DNA of 64,000 nt. Origin: Ursus arctos. Lineage: Eukaryota > Chordata > Mammalia > Carnivora > Ursidae. Each line of letters starts with the position of its first letter. Position 1 is the first letter of the stretch. The notes beneath the pieces were generated by a model that saw only the letters and a program-made list of their open reading frames with translations, searched no databases and was not told the DNA's origin. Location: positions 85,559,256 through 85,623,255 of the forward strand of contig NW_026623056.1 of the NCBI RefSeq assembly GCF_023065955.2, written 5' to 3'. Shown here piece by piece: positions 59,902 through 64,000 of the stretch. The position numbers and the translations under genes were made by a program.

Positions 59902-60212
59902 GAAATAGGAAGATCGGTAGGAGAATAAAGGGAAGAATGAAGGGGGGGGTAAACAGAAGGGGAATGAACCATGAGAGACTATGAACTCTGGGAAACAAAC
60001 TGAGGGCTTCAGAGGGGAGAGGGGTGAGGGATTGAGTTAGGCCGGTGATGGGTTTTAAGGAGGGCACGTATTGTATGGTGCACTGGGTGTTATACACAAG
60101 TAATGAATCATGGAACATTACATCAAAAATTAGGGATGTACTATATGGTGACTAACATAACATAATAAAAAATTATTATAAATAAAAAATAAAAATAAAA
60201 AAATATTTCTTT

Positions 60213-60514
60213 TGCACTTCAACAAGCAGACAATAGATGGGAGTAAAACTGCATTGAAAACTGACCCCCCCCCCCCACTCAGCTAAAGCAAGCTTGAGGA
60301 ACATTTATTTAATAAAAAGAAGAATCAATAAAATTATAATTTGAGGAAGTCAGAATCAATGCCAAGTTGTCCTGTAAAAAAAAAATTTAATTGGGCTTCA
60401 TGCTCTTTCTTCTCTTTGTTAGGAAAACTATATTAAGAGTAGGATTAATTTAATGATCACCATACTGGTTGGTTTAGTGCTGAGAATTGTGACTAAGAAA
60501 CTGCATTTTTCAAT
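60213..60514. other. AT-rich single-copy stretch with C run
   Basis: A run of 14 C lies at 60264-60277. No gene or further element seen. Confidence 0.45.
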
Positions 60515-60840
60515 TATTTTAGATCCTTGCTTCTGTAGGAGGGTTCCACAGACCAGCAGGATTAGAATTCCTTGGGCATTTGGTTAAAATGTATGTCCTG
60601 ATTCCCACCCCAGAACTATTAAATCAGAATATGTGGGGATGGGGCCTGGGGATTTGCATTTTAAGAAGCTCTCCAGGCGATCCTTTTTTCCTTTTTCATC
60701 TTTTTCTTAATATAATGTTTTATTTAAGTTCTAGTTAACATATATGATAAAATTGGCTTCCGGTGTAGAATTTAGTGATTTTTCACTTATATACAACACC
60801 CAGGTGATTCTTAAGCATGATAACATATGAGAATCGCCAC
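60515..60840 (-). mobile_element. MER5A-type transposon fossil, split by L1 end
   Basis: Left part 60515-60684 has ccacagaccagcaggatta, cctgattcccaccccagaac, atgtggggatggggcctgg and gcattttaagaagctctcc. Right part 60800-60840 has aggtgattcttaagcatgat and gagaatcgcca. Together they give the inverted MER5A-like element interrupted at its 'ccaggtgattct' position by the insert at 60685-60799. Confidence 0.75.
60685..60799 (-). mobile_element. Short LINE 3' end inserted in MER5A
   Basis: A T-rich left end (60685-60714) is followed by gttttatttaagttctagtt, aacatatatgataaaattgg, a cttccggtgtagaatttag block and tatacaacaccc. This is the inverted end of a carnivore L1-type tail. Flanked by a 12-bp TSD with two mismatches: ccaggcgatcct (60673-60684) and ccaggtgattct (60800-60811). 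Confidence 0.72.
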
Positions 60841-61325
60841 ATTAAACAATACTTTTTCCAGTTCACAAAATCACCTATGTCACAGGTTAAACCTCAACCA
60901 GAGAAACTTAGTACTATCATCCACTTAAAGCCTAATTTAGCAATCAATTGGCACACACACTCCAATTCAACTATCAAGAATTTTGTGTTTAACTGTGTTT
61001 GCTCATTTCCTCTAAATTTTGAAGGATTATAAATGAATGCAAGTTAGCAGTACTATAGAATACCAGCATACCAAGATACTACAATATTAAAATTTAATAT
61101 TACCCTTTAAATTTAAATACTAAATTACATTTAATATTAAAATATTAATTTGCTTTACATTTCATTCCACCCTCTTGACATAAATAGATGGCCCTCACAA
61201 AAGATTTCACGTTATCCTCACTTGTCTGATTATTCATATTTTCAATAAAAAGCATTTGTCAGCACATATGAGCAAGGTTGGCCATGAACACCAGCACAGA
61301 GAAGTACTTTGTAAAGTAGCTTGTC
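60841..61325. other. AT-rich single-copy stretch, no gene seen
   Basis: Several aatatta/taatatt strings at 61080-61150 give weak local self-complementarity. Nothing else recognised. Confidence 0.4.
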
Positions 61326-61537
61326 TAGGGAAACCTGGGTGGCTCAGCTGGTTAAGCGTCTGCCTTCAGCTAAAGTCATGATCCCAGGATCCTGGGATCG
61401 AGTCCCACATTGGGCTCCTTACTCAGCGGGGAGCCTGCTTCTCCCTCTGCCTGCTGCTCCCCCTGCTTGTGCTCTCTCTCTCTCTCTCACTCTCTCTATG
61501 ACTGATAAACAAACAAATGAAAAAAAATATTAAAAAA
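61326..61537 (+). mobile_element. SINEC (Can-SINE)
   Basis: agggaaacctgggtggctca head (a mutated gggg start), CT-rich middle, A-rich tail. TSD taaagtag-c/t-ttgtc at 61312-61325 and 61538-61551 (14 bp, one mismatch). Confidence 0.95.
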
Positions 61538-61551
61538 TAAAGTAGTTTGTC

Positions 61552-62599
61552 GATATTTTTGTGCAGCATCTGTTAATTCTGCCTCCCAAGTCCAGTCTTA
61601 GAAAATTACTCTAGTACCTCTACAGTCTTTAATCAGACCAGATACCTTCATTGCAACAAGAATATTAAGAGAGGTCAAACTCTGAAATAGTGGAATCATC
61701 CTTCTCGTCCCCTACTCGGAATTTCCAATGACTTCATGATGCCCACACTACACAGTGATAACTCCCCATCAAGATATTCTGTGTCTGCATGTTGGCCTCT
61801 ACTGCCTATGGGGCCCCTCTCACAAGGTGGCCTCTTCCCAAGACCATCCTCACTAACTAAGCCCTGCTTTCCAAAACTCTCTTCCCCTGTCTTTGCAAAT
61901 AAAAATATCCTTACTGCTTCTTATTCTCAAGACACCTGATATCGACCACCTATCTGTCCTAAATCTGATACCATTCCCTTTGAATAATAATAAACTTTAG
62001 TTCATAATCATCTCTGGTTATGATTTTAGTGCAAAGAAGGACTTGGAATTAAACAACCAGAGTCCAAGACATGGCTATGGTTATTCAACCTAAGGAAGGT
62101 CTTGCACTCAAAGAACTCATAATTTAATAAGATAATCAAGACAGTTAAACCAAAATACAGTGGACTGGAAAACACCAAAGAAAGGTGCAAGGTGCTGGGG
62201 GAGTCAAGAACAGGAGAGCTCACACTCAGTTGAATGTGAGCTTCAAGGAGTTTCCCAAAGGAAGCCAATATCATTCATTATAAATTCACCCCTTCTGGGG
62301 TCATACTTGAAATAGAATAGATATACCCCAAATTTTTCTATCTTGAAATGAGAACCTTGTCCATGAGAACTCATGTCATGTTCATTTTTCTCTTGCTTCT
62401 GAACAGATTGAGGTTCATCATGTGATCCTACTGGAATTATTCTGACATAGCAAGGCAAGAATGGTCATCATTGTCTTTTGAACCTAGTCCTGTAGCATTC
62501 CAAGCTATGTGTGAGGGATATATGCTTGCATGTGAATGAGGACAAGTGTGTGTAATTCTTGCCTCAGGTTAAGTAGATAGCTTTCCTGTGTGTCAGTAA
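61552..62599. other. Single-copy stretch, no gene seen
   Basis: No recognised element or plausible coding sequence. Confidence 0.4.
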
Positions 62600-62735
62600 A
62601 TAAGGGCACATTGAGTATTTGTTGTGAATCAAGCTCCAAGATGAGGACATGGATGCAAACAATGAAGAACCAGTCCCTGCCCTCCAGGAGCTTACAGTCT
62701 ACATGGCCATAGAGAAATTAAACAAATAATGACTA
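62600..62735 (+). mobile_element. L2-type LINE 3' fragment
   Basis: gcacattgagtatttgttgtg, aacaatgaagaaccagtccc, tgccctccaggagcttacag with tctacatgg, and attaaacaaataatgac follow the L2 3' end pattern. Confidence 0.6.
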
Positions 62736-63828
62736 GACTCAAGTATAGTTGCAAGTTTAAGACTGATGCCTACACAGCTGCCATACAGTGCTTTCTCTTC
62801 TAATCTACAGTTGCAGGATCTAGTGTTGAAATGAAAAGGATTATGACTCTTGTCCTCACATTGAGTGGTGTTGTAAATGCCTGTCTCAGTTCCATGCACA
62901 GCCCTGTTGCCTCAGCATGGAGTCCTCGCCTATACCCTGGAACCACTCTACTAAGCTCTTAGCCTGCAGGTGAGTATAAAGATAACTTGGGGACTAAAGA
63001 TCAGACACCTGGCTTCACCCAGAAATTCTCGTTCAGTAGGTCTATGCTGGGAAAGGTCTATGCCATATTTGAAAAACCCACATGAGTGGTTCTAAAGCAG
63101 TTATATGAACTGCCTTGAGAAACTCTGTAACCTAGAGATGAATGAACTAAAGACTCTGATTTTTCTTATTCAGACAAATTAAGAACATAATTTAATTGAT
63201 ATGCTGCATTCACTTCAGAATGTCTCAAAAATATGCACAAATATTCACGTATTATACCTTCTGCTGCCTCAAGAGACACTAAGAGGCAAACTATTCTCAA
63301 AATAGAAGAAAGCTCACCATCCTTAGATTTGAACTCTTTGAAAGGACCTTTTAATATGTAATTTCAAAACAAATGCCAGGTTAACAAAAAAGATTATTCA
63401 TTTATCATTCAATTTTTAAAAATATTGAGTGGTAAATCTCTCTTTAAGGTAGCATGCATAAATACCTAAATGTAAGAATATGCTAAAGCAAAAATGAGAT
63501 ATGGCCAACACTTCATGATAGAAATAAAATCAGCTACTAAGCCACAGACAAAACAGAGGTTTTTCATTGTTACCCTCAAATCAATTCTTGGGATTGGGGG
63601 GGGGGGGGGTTGCTTTTTTTTTTTTTTTTACCATATTTAAATGACAACTAGAAAAAAATTCTGTATTTTCATTAAATTTAATTTTTCCTCTTCCACATGA
63701 TATTGATTCAAAAGAAATATTATCAATAATCATAAGTAAAAGAAAAAGAACTTCCAAAGCCACAAATTCTACTGGAACCAAGATCCCCAGTTGATAAGGA
63801 GAGATTAGCAATGACTTTAGAAAGAGAC
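62736..63828. other. AT-rich single-copy stretch with G and T runs
   Basis: A run of 13 G and a run of 15 T nearly abut at 63597-63629. No gene seen. Confidence 0.45.
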
Positions 63829-63837
63829 AACAGAAGT

Positions 63838-64000
63838 GGGAATGAACCATGAGAGACTGTGGACTCTGGGAAACAAACTGAGGGCCTCAGAGGGGAGGGG
63901 GTTGGGGGAATGGGATAGGCCAGTGATGGGTATTAAGGAGGGCACGTATTGCATGGTGCACTGGGTGTTATATGCAACTAATGAATCATCGAACTTTACA
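63838..64000 (+). mobile_element. Young L1 3' UTR, cut by window end
   Basis: gggaatgaaccatgagagac, tgggaaacaaactgaggg, gggataggccagtgatgggt, gcatggtgcactgggtgtta and taatgaatcatcgaac match the 3' UTRs of L1C and L1D. The copy is truncated to the 3' UTR at its left end; the poly(A) tail lies beyond 64000. Confidence 0.93.

Larger units (their letters stand above)
57763..60200 (+). mobile_element. L1D: twin-primed L1 with 5' inversion and deletion
   Basis: The left part (57763-59102) is an inverted ORF2 segment; the right part (59103-60200) is the sense ORF2 end, 3' UTR and A-rich tail. The inverted part ends within the RT motif B region and the sense part begins at the DFIKIKSF codons, so ORF2 between them, about 1.2 kb by comparison with L1C and including the FADD box, was lost at the inversion. 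Flanking aaatatttcttt at 57748-57759 and 60201-60212 is the TSD (12 bp). Closely similar to L1C but with more mutations. Confidence 0.93.

Overview
This window looks like ordinary nuclear DNA from a placental mammal of the order Carnivora. Fourteen copies or part-copies of a tRNA-derived SINE are present. They have the ggggcgcctgggtggc-type head, the pyrimidine-rich middle and the AATAAATAAATAAAATCTTT tail of the carnivore SINEC (Can-SINE) family. Their sequence is not the dog-specific SINEC_Cf type and resembles copies I associate with bears, giant panda and seals, so I infer an arctoid carnivore, probably a bear or pinniped. Several young carnivore-type L1 LINEs and many old mammalian repeats (MIR, L2, MER5A, MLT1/MaLR LTRs, L1M) agree with this.

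I find no host protein-coding gene, rRNA, tRNA or snRNA that I can support. The only open frames with recognisable protein content are remnants of L1 ORF1 and ORF2. The window is best read as an intergenic or deep intronic stretch shaped by repeats.

Layout. 1-8 kb: SINE end, an internally deleted MLT1-type LTR, a TAAT-rich segment that looks like a conserved enhancer (about 1.2-1.5 kb), a young 5'-truncated L1 on the minus strand with a 17-bp target-site duplication (2.06-2.49 kb), then mostly single-copy sequence. 8-35 kb: single-copy DNA with scattered MIR, L2, MER5A, MLT1-like and L1M relics, six complete SINEs, GGA and GATA microsatellites, a second enhancer-like segment at 15.4-15.8 kb holding a perfect palindrome, and a 107-bp TSD-flanked insert at 28.9 kb that looks like the 3' end of a retrocopied transcript. 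35.2-47.9 kb: a stratified nest. An old solo MLT1A LTR (5-bp TSD agaac) was split near its first bases by a full-length L1 (L1A). L1A was then hit by five SINEs, by a young twin-primed L1 (L1C, 22-bp TSD) and by a second L1 fragment (L1B). 47.9-57.7 kb: single-copy DNA with young SINEs, old L1/L2 ends and a tiny twin-primed L1 (54.2-54.5 kb) that itself carries a SINE. 57.76-60.2 kb: another twin-primed young L1 (L1D). 60.2-64 kb: a MER5A interrupted by a short L1 end, a SINE and the beginning of one more L1 3' end cut by the window edge.

The genes here do not work together as a system. The coherent story is the history of L1-driven retrotransposition: three L1 insertions within 22 kb carry 5' inversions of the twin-priming type, and the target-site duplications allow most of the insertion order to be read directly.
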